Shown one piece after another: positions 13,074-24,528 of a stretch of 64,000 bases of DNA. The first letter of the stretch is position 1. Each line of letters begins with the position of its first letter. Source of the stretch: Neospora caninum Liverpool (Eukaryota; Apicomplexa; Conoidasida; Eucoccidiorida; Sarcocystidae); the NCBI RefSeq assembly GCF_000208865.1, contig NC_018398.1, positions 5,542,710 through 5,606,709 of the forward strand. Reading direction: 5' to 3'. The notes beneath the pieces are model-generated. The model saw only the letters and a program-made list of their open reading frames with translations. It did no database searches and was not told the origin of the DNA. Made by a program: the position numbers and the translations under genes.

Positions 13074-15718
13074 TATGTTGACGGTTGTCGCCCCCTCTTG
13101 CGTGTGTTTGGCTGGTGTCGTCCGTGATGCGCTTTCGTTTTTTTTGTGTGCGTCGCAGATTCCCCCGCGTCCTCGTAAGCAGCCGATCATGACTCGGGAC
13201 TGGTGGCTGTACGGCAACCTCCCGCACACGGTTTTCGAGGCCGGCTGCGTTCTCATGTCTCTCGCGCTGGGTCTGTATCTCTGCACGGGTGTCGTCCAGT
13301 TGACCCCCCTGCACGACCAGTGCTCCTACTACACTGCGATAGACGTTTCCAACAACGTAAGCCACAACGTGGGAGTGCGGGAGCACCGAGATATCTTCCC
13401 TCAAAACATGCGGAGTGAAACCAGGGACACGGACGGCCTCTGTCTAAGAGCCGCGCTCGCTTCAGTCGTCGCGATGCCGCTGTTCCGTCGCCCGACGCTC
13501 CCGTTCGTCCCCAGTGGAGAGAACTTGATACATCCACTGAACATGACACACGCCTCTGCTTCGTTCCGGTGGCAGATACTTCTGATGTCGCCTCTCCCCT
13601 ACGCGCGGTTGGACAAGGACACATCCACTCCACAGAACGCGTGCGTACAATCACATGTGAATATGCATCTGTAGACCTAGGTTTATATATATATATATAT
13701 ATATCGGAAGACAGAGGTTGACGGAAGGTAAGGATGGAGAAGAGGAGAGAGATGAGGAATCGCGACGCTTCTGTGAGAGATGATATTGGCACGTGATGCC
13801 GGGGAGGGACTCGTGTTTCTCCGCCTACATGCAGGGCGTTCTCTCGTCATTGCGAGCAGTCGACACGGCTCCCCAACTCGTGGTATTTGTCAGACAAGAA
13901 CGCCTACTCTGTTATCTCTGCGCCTTCCTTTTCTGTTCCTGTCGTTTTACAGAAGGAAATTGACTACCGCTATTTCTGCCGGTCGTTCGAGTACCGAGTC
14001 ACGCAGGATTACACTGGCTGGGTGACGCACATCGACTTCTGGAACCCTGAAAGTAAGAAAGGCATCTTTTCGCGGAGCAACTCGCATGTTGAAAGAGCGG
14101 CGTGAGTTTCAGAGTGGACATCACCTGAAAAGGCCAGGTCCACTGGACCGACCTTGCCTTTTCCGCTTTTCGTTGTCTACGGATGTCGCTTGATGCGCTC
14201 GGCAGAAACCTCACTCGAGCTCGGGGAAGAGCGTCGCGGAAGTCTGTCGCGGATCTCCCCAGACAGCGTGCCTCGCGTCTCGACCTTCCGCAGTCTTGCG
14301 TCCGCCCTGGAGAACGCATGATTGGCACCATTCTTCCGGGCGCGCGTTTGCGTGCAGCGCAAACGATGGAGCAAGTTCTCGGCGCGATCGCGGGAAAGCA
14401 CCCAGATGTCACTGTCCGTACACCCGGGCTCGCGGAGTACATCACCGAGGCCATGTCCGACGGCTGTCCGTCAGATGTCGCCACAGATCCAAAGACAGGC
14501 TTCTGCATGCCCGCGGCCGGCACGACAGTCTCCTCGAGCTCGGAGACTCCCAAGGGGGCTGCGCCGAGGGACTATTTCGACGTCTCGGCGCGCGGCGCAA
14601 AGATGGGACGCACATGCTCCTTCATCACCGCCGTCTGGTGTGAAATGCTCAGAGCCTACACGGTAAGCCGGGACCAGGAAAGAGGGAGATGGGGAAAGGA
14701 AAGAGATGGCGGGATTGGAGCACACCGTCCGGGCGGAACAGAGAGTGGCTGTCGACTGTTTTGTCTGTCCACCTCGCACGCTTTCTTCCCGAGGTTTCGA
14801 CACTCTCCCCGGCTCTGGGGACGGTGTACGACGAGTTGGAAACACTGCTGGATCGTGAATGGCCTTTTTCGGTTCCACGTTGTCGTGAGCTTCTCGTGGC
14901 CGTTAGGCGTCGGAAGACGCGACTTTTTTGCTGGTCGCAAACCGGCCGCGCTGTCCTTTCGTCCGTCTGGTCGAAGTGATTCCGCGCTTCCGGCTCCCGT
15001 GTCGAATGCACGTGTTTCTTCGTTTCGACTGCCACCGTGGCCGCGTAGTGTCCCGGGTGTATCGTCCGCGACGAGGCCGGGGCGGCTTCGGGAACGAGCC
15101 TTCTCGTGGCGTTCTGGCGGCCGTCTGCGTCGCCCCTGCTGGTTTTCTTTCGCTGCGCGCGCCCCCGTCCGCCACTCCCGGGGTCGGTTCTTTCCTCGGT
15201 CCCGCAGGTTCGCTCCTGGCACTGGTTCTTCCTGGTCTTCAACCGGAACCCGTGGATGCACCTGGCGTGCAGCATTTCCGCGACGCTCACCTCGCTGCTC
15301 ACGATTGTCCCCGGCATCCAGAGCGCGTTCTCCACGTGTGCGCTGCCGTGGTACCTTTACCTCTTCGCCATCGGCTGCGGGTTCGTCAACCTCATCCTCG
15401 ACGAGTTGATTCCCAAGCCGCTGTACCGCTGGAAGAACGCTCGGGAGACGGTGAGAAACAACACGGGAGCGCGGACTCCCAATCCGGAAACAAAGGGCGA
15501 GACAAAAGCGGCGATTCAAAGAGGTGACACCTGCGACCCAAACAGGGGAGAAGCTCGTGTTTCTCGCCCGCGCAAGCAAAGGATTTTGAACCTGTTTTAC
15601 GGCGCGGGTCCAACCCCCCCCCCGCCCCTCCTTTACTCCCTGACGAAGCTTTTCCCTCGTTTTTGCGTGTTTTCAACAGAGAGCGGCTCTGGCTTCCAAA
15701 GCGTCGGCTGTCGCCTAA
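5883..15718 (+). CDS. ATP4: ATP4-type P-type Na+-ATPase (plasma-membrane Na+ efflux pump)
   Basis: Fourteen coding exons are phase-consistent: 5883-6452, 7525-7801, 8264-8793, 9273-9620, 10092-10296, 10707-10960, 11305-11547, 11827-12098, 12459-12900, 13159-13356, 13953-14052, 14358-14662, 15208-15450, 15680-15718. They give 1,341 residues, close to the family length. The start has A at -3 and G at +4. Visible landmarks are a roughly 190-residue disordered N-terminus, M1-M2, the actuator TGES (348-351), M4 PEGLP (473-477), the phosphorylation site SDKTGT (Asp516), KGAPDR (about 723-728), TGDQRPTA (845 on), the hinge TGDGVNDAP (929-937), and M5-M6 with [11 protein letters not shown] and [14 protein letters not shown] long Cys-containing loop (about 1115-1235) precedes the last helices. 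Known for the family: ATP4 exports Na+ across the parasite plasma membrane in exchange for H+ and is the target of spiroindolones such as cipargamin; resistance changes map around M3, here about residues 418-445. The identification is secure. Exon ends are inferred. Confidence 0.95.
9686..9708. repeat. TA/CATA microsatellite in ATP4 intron 4
   Basis: A short TA run followed by TGCATG and GTATG words lies in the intron between 9620 and 10092, downstream of the GTGAGG donor. Confidence 0.7.
12110..12130. repeat. TA microsatellite in ATP4 intron 8
   Basis: An AT dinucleotide run begins about 11 bases after the exon ending at 12098, so it sits almost directly behind the 5' splice site. Confidence 0.8.
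12931..12960. repeat. TA microsatellite in ATP4 intron 9 (15 units)
   Basis: This is a perfect AT dinucleotide run of 30 bases, 30 bases after the donor at 12901. Confidence 0.9.
13000..13070. repeat. Compound TA/GCATA microsatellite in ATP4 intron 9
   Basis: TA blocks interrupted by GC (TATATGCATATATATGCATATATG) are followed by a pure TA run to 13070, in the same 258-nt intron as the 12931 run. Together the two arrays make up about 40 percent of that intron. Confidence 0.9.
13684..13704. repeat. TA microsatellite in ATP4 intron 10
   Basis: A TA dinucleotide run lies in the intron between 13356 and 13953. Confidence 0.85.
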
Positions 15719-16680
15719 AGGAGGCGACCGAAGAAACGGGCGGCGTGAGCATCAACTCCTTCCAGGGCTCTCAGCTCTCCGCGAGGCTGGGCGGGCCAGC
15801 ACCTGCAGGGAATTCACCTCGCTGCAGGCGCCAGCTCCCTCGGAGGCCGGTCTATGTGGACACGGAAATAGGTGAAGCTTTGAAGCCGCCTCAAGCGTTT
15901 GTGCATGCGCCTGCCACGCGCTCTCCCCCCCGCTCTTCTCTGTGTCGATGGCGACGCAGGCTGCGCGCGGCTGAGGGCCACGAAGGCCCACGAAAGCGCT
16001 CTTGGTGATTCCGTTCGCAGGTGCCTGACCTCCAGGGGTTTCGGAGGTGATAGAGAAAAGAAAAGAACGCAGAGGACGGACTGCGTGCATGGCCGGAATC
16101 CGCTTCGCAGGCTCTGCGCCTCTGAAGTCTGGGTCCCGTCGTTGACGTGCACGCAATCGAGAAAACCCCGAGTCTGGTGATGCAACTGGAGGAGAATGCG
16201 TTTCGATTGTGCGTAAGTGCATGTGTGGGTTGCCTGTGTATCTGCGAGGACGTCTTCCACGTCGGGTCTTTGCGGGTCAGGAAAAACGAGATCATGGAGG
16301 AAGAGAGATCGGAGGGGAGAAGGCGCGCCGAAGACGGGTTCTGCGCCCTCTTCCGAGCAACAAAACGTGGAGTCGGAGTTGCGGTCTTCTCCAGGGCGGC
16401 GCGTCTGTTTGGCCGTCGTGCTTGCCTCCACTCCCGAGCTCAAACTGCAAGTGGGAGGCTCGGGGACACGTGTGCCTGGTGTATGGACACCGCAGCCTGC
16501 GTCGGCGCTCGCGTGGTTTCAGTTGCTCACGCCGTTTCGTTTCGACCGCGACCGTGTGTGAATTCACGTCCCTGCGGAACTGCGCGTCTTGTCCGACGGG
16601 GGACCGACAAGGGATCTACGCGCTTCTCTTCGTCTTCGTTTTCAGTATCAGCGAAAACTCGTCCCTCCGAATGGTCTCTG

Positions 16681-16698
16681 CCCCCCCCCCCCCCCCCC
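16681..16698. repeat. Poly-C tract
   Basis: Eighteen consecutive cytosines in the ATP4 3' flank. Confidence 0.9.
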
Positions 16699-18810
16699 AG
16701 AGCTGTCCCGCAGAATTTCGTCCCGTCGCCTCCTTTCACTGTCACACGTATTTTGTGGCCAGCATCGATGGTGCGCACAGCAGAAGCGGCGCTCGAAAAA
16801 GATGCATCTCTGCTGCTGCGTCTCCCGAGATCACCGGAGCGTCGGTTTGCGGACGGAGGCCGTAAAGGAGCGCAGCTGAAACAAGGCTCGAGGTTCATCT
16901 GGGTCCTGCGCGAAAAGGCGCCGGAGCGCTGGCGTCTCGTCGCGTGCGTCTGCTCAGCTGAAGGCTCTTGCATGTTCGCCGGGCGCCGAGGCACGCCCCG
17001 AAGAGGTACACGCAGCTCGGCATCCGGGAGGCGACGCTTCGGACTTCTCGCACCGCAGGACGCCGCGTTGGCATTTCTTCCGTGGAGGCTGGTGTCTCTT
17101 GAATGCCTCGGCTGTCTCGGTTTCTTCGAGGCGGGTTCCCCACGCAGAAAAACCGCACCCTCCTGCAAGAATACTCGCTGATCTGGTGACGAGCGGCCAA
17201 GAGTCCCAGCGAGCAAAAGGCGGGTCGGTGTTTTGTGGGGGAGTCGCGTTTTCTAGCTCCACCTGCAAGAAGAGAGAGTGCAACCCGAGAGACGGGGAGA
17301 GTGCATGCGGAGCTTAGAACGAGACGAAGCAGGGCGTGGGAAGCAAGACAGAAGCGTCCATCGTTGCAGAGGGGCGATCTGGGTCAAGTGAAAAGAAGGT
17401 GAAAAGAAGTGCGTCGCCTCCACGTCGTGTGGAGCGTCGCGCGAGGCTGACGTGGACGGAGAAAAGACGGAGAGAGAGCGGACTCTGGACTGAGAGTCGG
17501 CAGGTCTGGGTGTCGGGGGGGGGTGGGAGGGGGGGGGAGGGGAGTGAAGAGTTTCGTGGCTCCAGCTGTGGGAGTTGCGCAGGTCGTGGATTCTTTTTCA
17601 AACCTCAGCGTTGTCTCGTTCAGTTCTCTGTCTCCCTGCCACTGTTGTTAATCCACAGAACCATGTGTTCGCTGGTTGTGGACGGAGTCTCCGTTTGGTG
17701 CATAATGTGCAGACGTGCGAACACGTGCGTTGATGCGGGGATCCTGTCACGTGTACCCGTTTTTGTGGGCTTTGTGTCTTGCCTGTTCTCTCCGCGATGA
17801 CTCTTCTCGCGGGTCGCGCGACACTTCGCGGCCATGCCCTCTCCTAGGCATTGCTCGTGCAGAATTGTGTTGATTGGCAGGGCCACGTGTGCAACTGAAA
17901 CGTCGGCGCAGGCCGGTTTGTTCTGCGTTCGCCCGCACGCTCAGTCCGACTTTGGACTGAGCGTGGGGGGTGCGGAGGTCTGACTGTTGATGTGCCTTGT
18001 GAGAGTGCACGGTGGCTGCTGGGTGGGCCGTTTCCTCGACTCCCGACGCAACCTTGTTTGGACGCCGACCGCACTTCGCCGAGGCGCGTGTACGCCCCGG
18101 CGTTCTGCGAAGGGCACGGCGGGGGGAACGGCGGCGCGTTTTGCCACACACACCGCAGCAGAACCGCACGAGGTCGTCGCCGCGTTGCGCGCCATGCTGC
18201 CAAGTGCGCGCACTTTGGTCTTTTCGAGGCGCAGAACAGAAGGCTAGGAACGTCGCACTATCTCGCTTTGTCCCAGAACCCACGTCCAAAACCTTCCGTG
18301 CAAGCGTCCACGTACAAGTCAATTGTAGTCACCGCTTCCCGTGCAGGTCAGAGGCGGCAGCAACGCAGCCACTGCTGGCCGCGCGTGCCGAAACAAAGGT
18401 TCAACAAACACGCGTCGCCTCCCAGCGGCACCGCTCAGCGTCTGGCGACAGAAAATTTTGCAAACAACCCGTAGGCGACCCTCCGAAAACCGCCCTCTCC
18501 CCCGCACGTCTCGCGCATACAACATGCAGACATGACATACGAACCTCTCGGGCTGCTTGATCAAAATGGGGAACTACTTGCGTGCGATACGCGAAGCGAG
18601 GCGGCGCTGGCTGTTTACCCGTTTACGCCGTCGTTGCACTGGTCCTGTTCAGAACACAAGAGGGGACTTGCAGAGAGAATCTGCCGAACAGATTCCCACG
18701 GACTCGTATGACCCGCCGACTCGAAAAAAGCATCTCCACTCTGGCCCCACCTACCCCGCCGAGAAACCCACCTGAAGCTGCATGCATCTCTCTACTTACA
18801 CACATACACC

Positions 18811-18841
<31 letters not shown>

Positions 18842-18911
18842 ATATACTTATAAATATACCTATATATATGCCTACATATATACCTATATATAGAGAGAGA
18901 GAGAGCGAGAG
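18811..18911. repeat. Compound TA/TATACC then GA microsatellite
   Basis: A TA run (18811-18838) passes into degenerate TATACC and TATAAATA units and ends in an AG dinucleotide run near 18892-18911. Confidence 0.85.
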
Positions 18912-19926
18912 CAGTGATGAGAGAACGGCACCGTCAGTTGAGTTCCATCGGAGACGGATTCTTCTTCCGAGAAGACGCGGTGAGCGACTCTCAGCAGTTT
19001 GCGGTCCACGACGAAGAAAGAATCCGTTCTCTGCCTCTCGAGTTCGTGTGCCAGTGCCCGTCGCTTCCGGGTCTCGCCCGGTCAGGCACTGCGTAATGAG
19101 GATCAGACCGAAAGAGGTCACTGATAGAAGTTCACTTGAAGTCAAGGCGCAGCCTGCGGACCAAAGTTTTCCTGGGGTTTTTGCAGGCACACTGAGCAGA
19201 CGGCGCGCCGGCCCACAGTCGCTTGCGGCTCCGAGACTCGGGACTCCCGTGCGGCAGAAGAGATATGACAAGCGCAAAGTACAAGAAAGACGTGGTACTC
19301 TCGGCCGAGCTAGAAAAAACTCGCACTGGGTTCTTTGACGACGGTGAACCACCCTCCACGTTTAGGAACTTTCAGGATCTCGCCACCAACAGACGACCTG
19401 CAAAAGAGCGAACTGTCCACGCAAGTCCAGCGAACCGAGAAGCAGAAACCCGGGCACTTCTAGTTGATTCTCCACCGGGGTCCGGCAACAGGCGCGAGAA
19501 AGCAAACGGGACACAGACGAGGATCCTGGCGCGGGCGGGCGGATCTCTGTCGACACATCTTTATGTGTCGACTTTCTCAGGGCTGCACTGCTGCTTGTTC
19601 ACGTACACCGCCGCTCTGTTCCACGCAAGACTCCGTTTACCCTGTTTCTGGCCGAAAGGAGGTTAGTCCCACGTGTACACCTGAAGCCCGCAAAAAGTGC
19701 TTCCCACCGCGCTTTCTCCTCCTGCCGCCTGGGTGGTCACCCCCTCGTACGACTTTTTGAGCGACTCGATCGAAACCTTCCGTTTTTGGCTCTGTCTTTC
19801 GGCCGTCTCAGCCCTTCTCGCTGACGCGGCCTCGGCGTGCTGTCTCCTGCATCGCCGGTCCGCCTTTGTCCACCTCCCCCACGTGCACGCGCACACAGCT
19901 GTCTCCTCCCGCTCGACTCGCTCTCC

Positions 19927-22900
19927 TCACTGGAAGCCGCTCCGAGCTCTGTTCTGGCTTTCTCCCGCCTCCGTTCGCTCTTGCGCGAACGCGAAGTCCT
20001 CGCGGCCTCGGAAAAGGCCAGGCGCCATCGACGGCCGAGCCGCCGAGACGGGGAAGGCGCCGAGGGCTGCGGGGGGACTCTGAGGCAGGAAGTGGATCGC
20101 GCCTTCCGGACTGTCCCTTCTCAGCTCGGAGTCGCCGCCGGCTGAGAGCTCCGCGGAAGGACTCAAAACCGCGCGTCGGCCTGGCCTCTCGCCGCCTCGC
20201 TCTGCCGTTCGAGTCTCCTCTTCTTCGCCGCTGAAGACGCTCGGCTGACCGCCAGCCTGGGCAGGGGCGAAGCGCTCAGTCGCCGAAAAGGCCGGAAGCA
20301 TCGAAGCTGGAGCTCGGGCGTCGGCACTCAACAGGGCACCGAGCGTCCGCGGGGCCCGTGGAGCTTCGCCCTCGAGGTCCAGAACGGAGTTCAACTCTGG
20401 CCAGAACATTTCGCGATCCAGAGACTCAGCGAACAAGGCAGGCGGCTGCCTCTCGCCGAGGTTATCGGGGACGCGCAGACTCGGCGCGGGCTGAGTCGCA
20501 TCCACGAGCCGCTCGCCAGCAGAGGCACAGTCCGGTCCACTCTGCGCTGGAGCGGGCGGGAAGCCCGAAGGCAGCGAGAAAAAAGGGTTTTCGAAAAAGT
20601 CCGAGGCGGAGTACGTCGCTGCCGTCTCCGGGTTCTGCGTGCGAGTCGGGTAAGCGTGGATTCCGGAGACGAGAACGCTCGGGGCATTCTGGCCTTGAGA
20701 CGCGGCTAGCGCAGGCTGGAGAGACGCGGAACACGGACCGAAGGCGGGGGTAGGCAGGCCGGCACGCGCGGGCGCCGGAGGGGCGAGGCCACAGCCTCCC
20801 GAAAGGCCGCCGCGACGTCCTTGGAGCTCTTCAGTCCGAAGTTGCCCATCCAGTTTCTGTCGCTGCAGCCGCTCGCGGTGAAGCTCTTCTTGCTCTTCTT
20901 CTTGGGAGTATGCGGGCCCGCCAGCGCCGGAAGCGACGGTCTCCTCTTCGCCCGGCTCCAGTCCCTCGCCCCGACTGCCTTCAGGCCCCGCGTGTGCCGC
21001 CCCAGCCGGCGCCAGGAAGGAGGCTCGCGAAGAAGGCGAACCCGGAAGGCTGGCCCCTGAGAAGGAGACACCGCCGGAAGGGACGGGCAGGGCGCCTGCG
21101 CGGCTCGAAGACAGAGACGCAGGCGGCGAGGCGTGCGGCCAAACGTCGTGTGACGGCGCAGACGCGCCTGGCGAAGGCGAAGCCGAGCAGGTCGTAGGGC
21201 TGGATCGGCCGAACTCGTCTTCTGGACTGGCCGCAGGCTGAGAAGCTCGCACGCTTGGACGCTCGAGTCTCTCCTGTTCATCCGCTGCTCTGGGGGCATG
21301 CAGAGAGAGGCCACCTAGATTAGGGCCCCGCGACTGAAGAGCCGGCGCGGGGCCGCCGGCTGAGGTGGGCGCCGGAGACAGAAAAGGAACGGCAGCGGCG
21401 TCCGCCACCGGCGGAGACGGCGCGGGGTCTGTGGACCGACGGCCTAGGACGCTGGCTCCGCGAGGCGCGGGAAAAGGCGAAAGTTGAGGGCGGTTTGTGG
21501 CCGCATTTTCTTGATCTGAAGCAGCTGGATCGGCTTGCGGAGACGCCCGAGGCGACGGACGCGCCTCGCCAAGACCGGTGGGTTGCGGAGAGCCGCCAAG
21601 AGTGTCCGAAGCCGACACACCGGAAAGAGACAACTGACTCGCCACAGCAGTTGATGAAGCGGGGCCCGACGCTTCAGCGTCTGCCTCCCTGTCTCCACCG
21701 CGGCCTGCTGGCGGGCGCCTTCCTTCTTCCCCCGACCGCTGCCGCAGTTTCCTGCCTTCGTCTCCTGTCCCGTTCGAGCGCGACAGAAAGAGCGGCGGAG
21801 GGACGACTGGGGCGCGTGCGCGCCGGACGCCCGCGACGGGGCGATCCGACGCGCTTCTCGGCCGCTTTCCGCCGTCTGCGTGGCCCTCGCGTTCGCCGTC
21901 TCGGCCCCGCCGAGAGGCGCGCGACGCCCCCGAGTCGCCCTCAGGAGGCGCGTCAGAGCCCCACCGCGAGGCCGCCGCATGCGCGGTCTCCCCCCTCGAC
22001 GGCGGGAAAGACAGCCAGGGCAAATCTTTAGACTGCGCGTCTCGGCCCGTGTTTTCGCCTTCTGGGCTCCACGCGACCGGGAGGGGCGCCGCGCCTCCGG
22101 TCAAAGTGGCGGGAGACATGTCCGGCGGTGGCGAGGAAGAAGGCGCAGAGTAAGGGAACACGGGCGCAGAACCCGGAGAGCCGAGAGGCGGCTGCGGCGG
22201 CCTCGAGGCAGACAGAGTCTCGGTCTGGGAAGATGAGGGACAAGACGACGAGTCAGACAGAGAGGGAGGCGGGAGCTCGGTTTCGCTCGCCTGTTTGCGC
22301 GGGTCTGATGAGGCCTGTTGTTGCGAGTCTGAGCCTCCCTCCTGAGAGTCGGCGCCTTCGCCGTCTTCTCGCCAGGATCCCTCTTCTCCGTCACTCGAGT
22401 CCGACACCGAAATCGGGTTGTCCGCCGCCGCTCCGGCCAAAAGGGAGAAATGTGGTGAGGCGAGAGCGGTTTGCATAGGCCGAAGCGGGTCTGTGCGAGG
22501 ACTCGTGGTGTCAGGACAGCCTGCGGCACAGTTCGGTAAGCCTTGGACGAGAGCGAAGCCAGGAAACTCCGTGCCGCCGGTTGCTGAGTCGTCACGAGAA
22601 GCTGCAGACTCGTCACGAGAAGCTGCAGACTGGTCACGAGAAGCTGCAGACTCGTCGCGAGAAGCTGCAGACTCGCCCCCTCCAGGAAACGCTGAGACCG
22701 CAGGCAACGCCCCGCTCGAGTCGCCGAGCGCCGCGGCCGTCGCGTTCGCTGACCCAGTGGCCGGCTCAGGCGGCGGGAACTCTTGCTTTTGCTTGACTGC
22801 AGAGGACGCGCAGAGACATCCACAGCCTCACGCGACATGAACAAAGAGACAAAGGCTCCAGAACACCCCCCCGAAACGAAGGACCCCGCCGCGCTTCCGG

Positions 22901-24418
22901 CGCTGCTCGTTGCGCCAGCGCCCCATCGGTTATTCGCGTTCGTTTTGAGTTGTTGACGGTCCGCAGGCAAGCGCACCCCCTCCCCCACCCCCCTCGTGTC
23001 CTGAAACTTTAGACTGTCTCAGTCCACGCGAACGCGCCTTCCTGCGGCACAAAGGCCCGCTCCCAACTTCAACAGAAAAACACTCACAGCAAAGAGGGCT
23101 CGGCCCGGGAGCCTGGCCGCCGTTCCGCTCGGGTTCTGGACTGCGACCTCCCGCGCCTCTCTTCCTTTCCTCGCCGTGGTTTTCTTTGTCTGCGCCCGCC
23201 TGCCCCGGTGAGTCGCCGTCGTCGTCCGAGGAAAGGACAACGAGGATCGCCTGTTCCTCGCGCCGCAGAGGCCCCGGCAGAGTCCGCGAGGGACTCTCGG
23301 AGTTCCCCGCCGAGCCTGGCCCAGACGATCCTTCAGACGACGGCTCCGGACTGGCCAGCGCGGCCGTACTGTCGCCCTTTGGAGACGGAGACGGCAGCGA
23401 CAGATCGGGCGGCGCCGAGGGACACGACCCCGCCGGGTCGGCGAGCGGTGTCGGCGACGAAACTGGCGACACAACCACGCGACGAGAACGCTTCGCAGCC
23501 TGCGGCGGAAGGCCTGCTCAAGCGCGCGAAACGCACACACCGATCTCCGAAATAAGAAAGGAATCTGGGCGCGTTTCAAGCAGCCACAAGTGCCTCGCGG
23601 ATCCCCTGCAACACAAACACTTGTATTGCCACACACACTCTGGTCTCAGTTACACATGCAACAATGAAGGACGCGCCTTACACACAAACAAGGTGTCGGT
23701 TGCAAGCAAAGCCAATGTGGGAACACTTCCCGTTATCGTTCAAAGGCAACATGCCCGCACACACATACACACGTGTAGATACACATCGAGGGAATCAAAT
23801 ATATACATATATACATATATATATATATGGAAAAAGAGAGTGAAGAAGATGCGTGTCACGGATCGGGTTTTCATGGCGCGACCTACCGTCGTCATCGTCG
23901 AGTCTTGAGCGTTCTCGGATTTTCGACGGAGTCAGCGGCGTAGCAGGCTTCTCCGGTGCCTCGCTCTCGCTCTGCGGGCTACCGTCCGACGCCAGGGAAG
24001 GCCCGCTAGCCTCGCTACTCGCCGGTGAGACGCTCGGAGTCTCCGCTCGTTGGGCGCCAACAGACCCCGGCCTGCCCTCGGGCGCGACTGCGGCCGGAAA
24101 CGATGGAGCCGTGCAGGCGGGCGCCGCGCTGGCATCCCGCGTCGCATTTCCTGAAGCCTCCGCCTCGTCTTCGTCGGAGTCGCTCACTGACACGCAACAA
24201 GGAAAGCATTCGGGGAAGAGCGGTGAACAAAAAACGGGGAATCCACAAAGAAAACACCCTTCAGGAATACAAAATCCTCAAGGCACAATCCCCGGAGGAA
24301 GCGAAGCAGCAACGTCGACCAGAAAACGAGAGAAAACGAACGTGTTACCCTTGGCTTCTCCAATTTCAGCAGTCATCTTGGGAACCTAACGTAACGGTCC
24401 CTCTTTCGACACCGTTCT

Positions 24419-24453
<35 letters not shown>

Positions 24454-24496
24454 GTGTACATATGTATATATCTATATATATATATATATACATGTA

Positions 24497-24528
<32 letters not shown>

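Larger units (their letters stand above)
15719..19926. other. Convergent intergenic region between ATP4 and the SUMO ligase
   Basis: This should hold the two 3' UTRs, since the flanking genes converge. Open frames such as 16147-17181 (plus) have no homology, unlikely composition and no matched splice partners. Simple-sequence landmarks are an 18-base C run (16681-16698), a G-rich tract (17515-17543), TA repeats from 18811, and a GA run near 18892-18911. No gene is supported here. Confidence 0.55.

Noticed and set aside
12319..13674. 451-codon frame reading through the ATP4 exon at 12459-12900 and the following TA-repeat intron
   Set aside because: The middle translates a TA microsatellite into repeated Tyr-Ile, and strong splice signals define the exon.
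16147..17181. 344-codon plus-strand open frame downstream of ATP4
   Set aside because: No domain, odd composition, both strands open, no splice context. It most likely lies in the ATP4 3' UTR or intergenic DNA.
22101..22988. 295-codon minus-strand frame overlapping the last SUMO-ligase exon
   Set aside because: It is a shadow of the 926-codon frame, which is joined in phase to the upstream exon. The alternative is Arg-rich and phase-incompatible.
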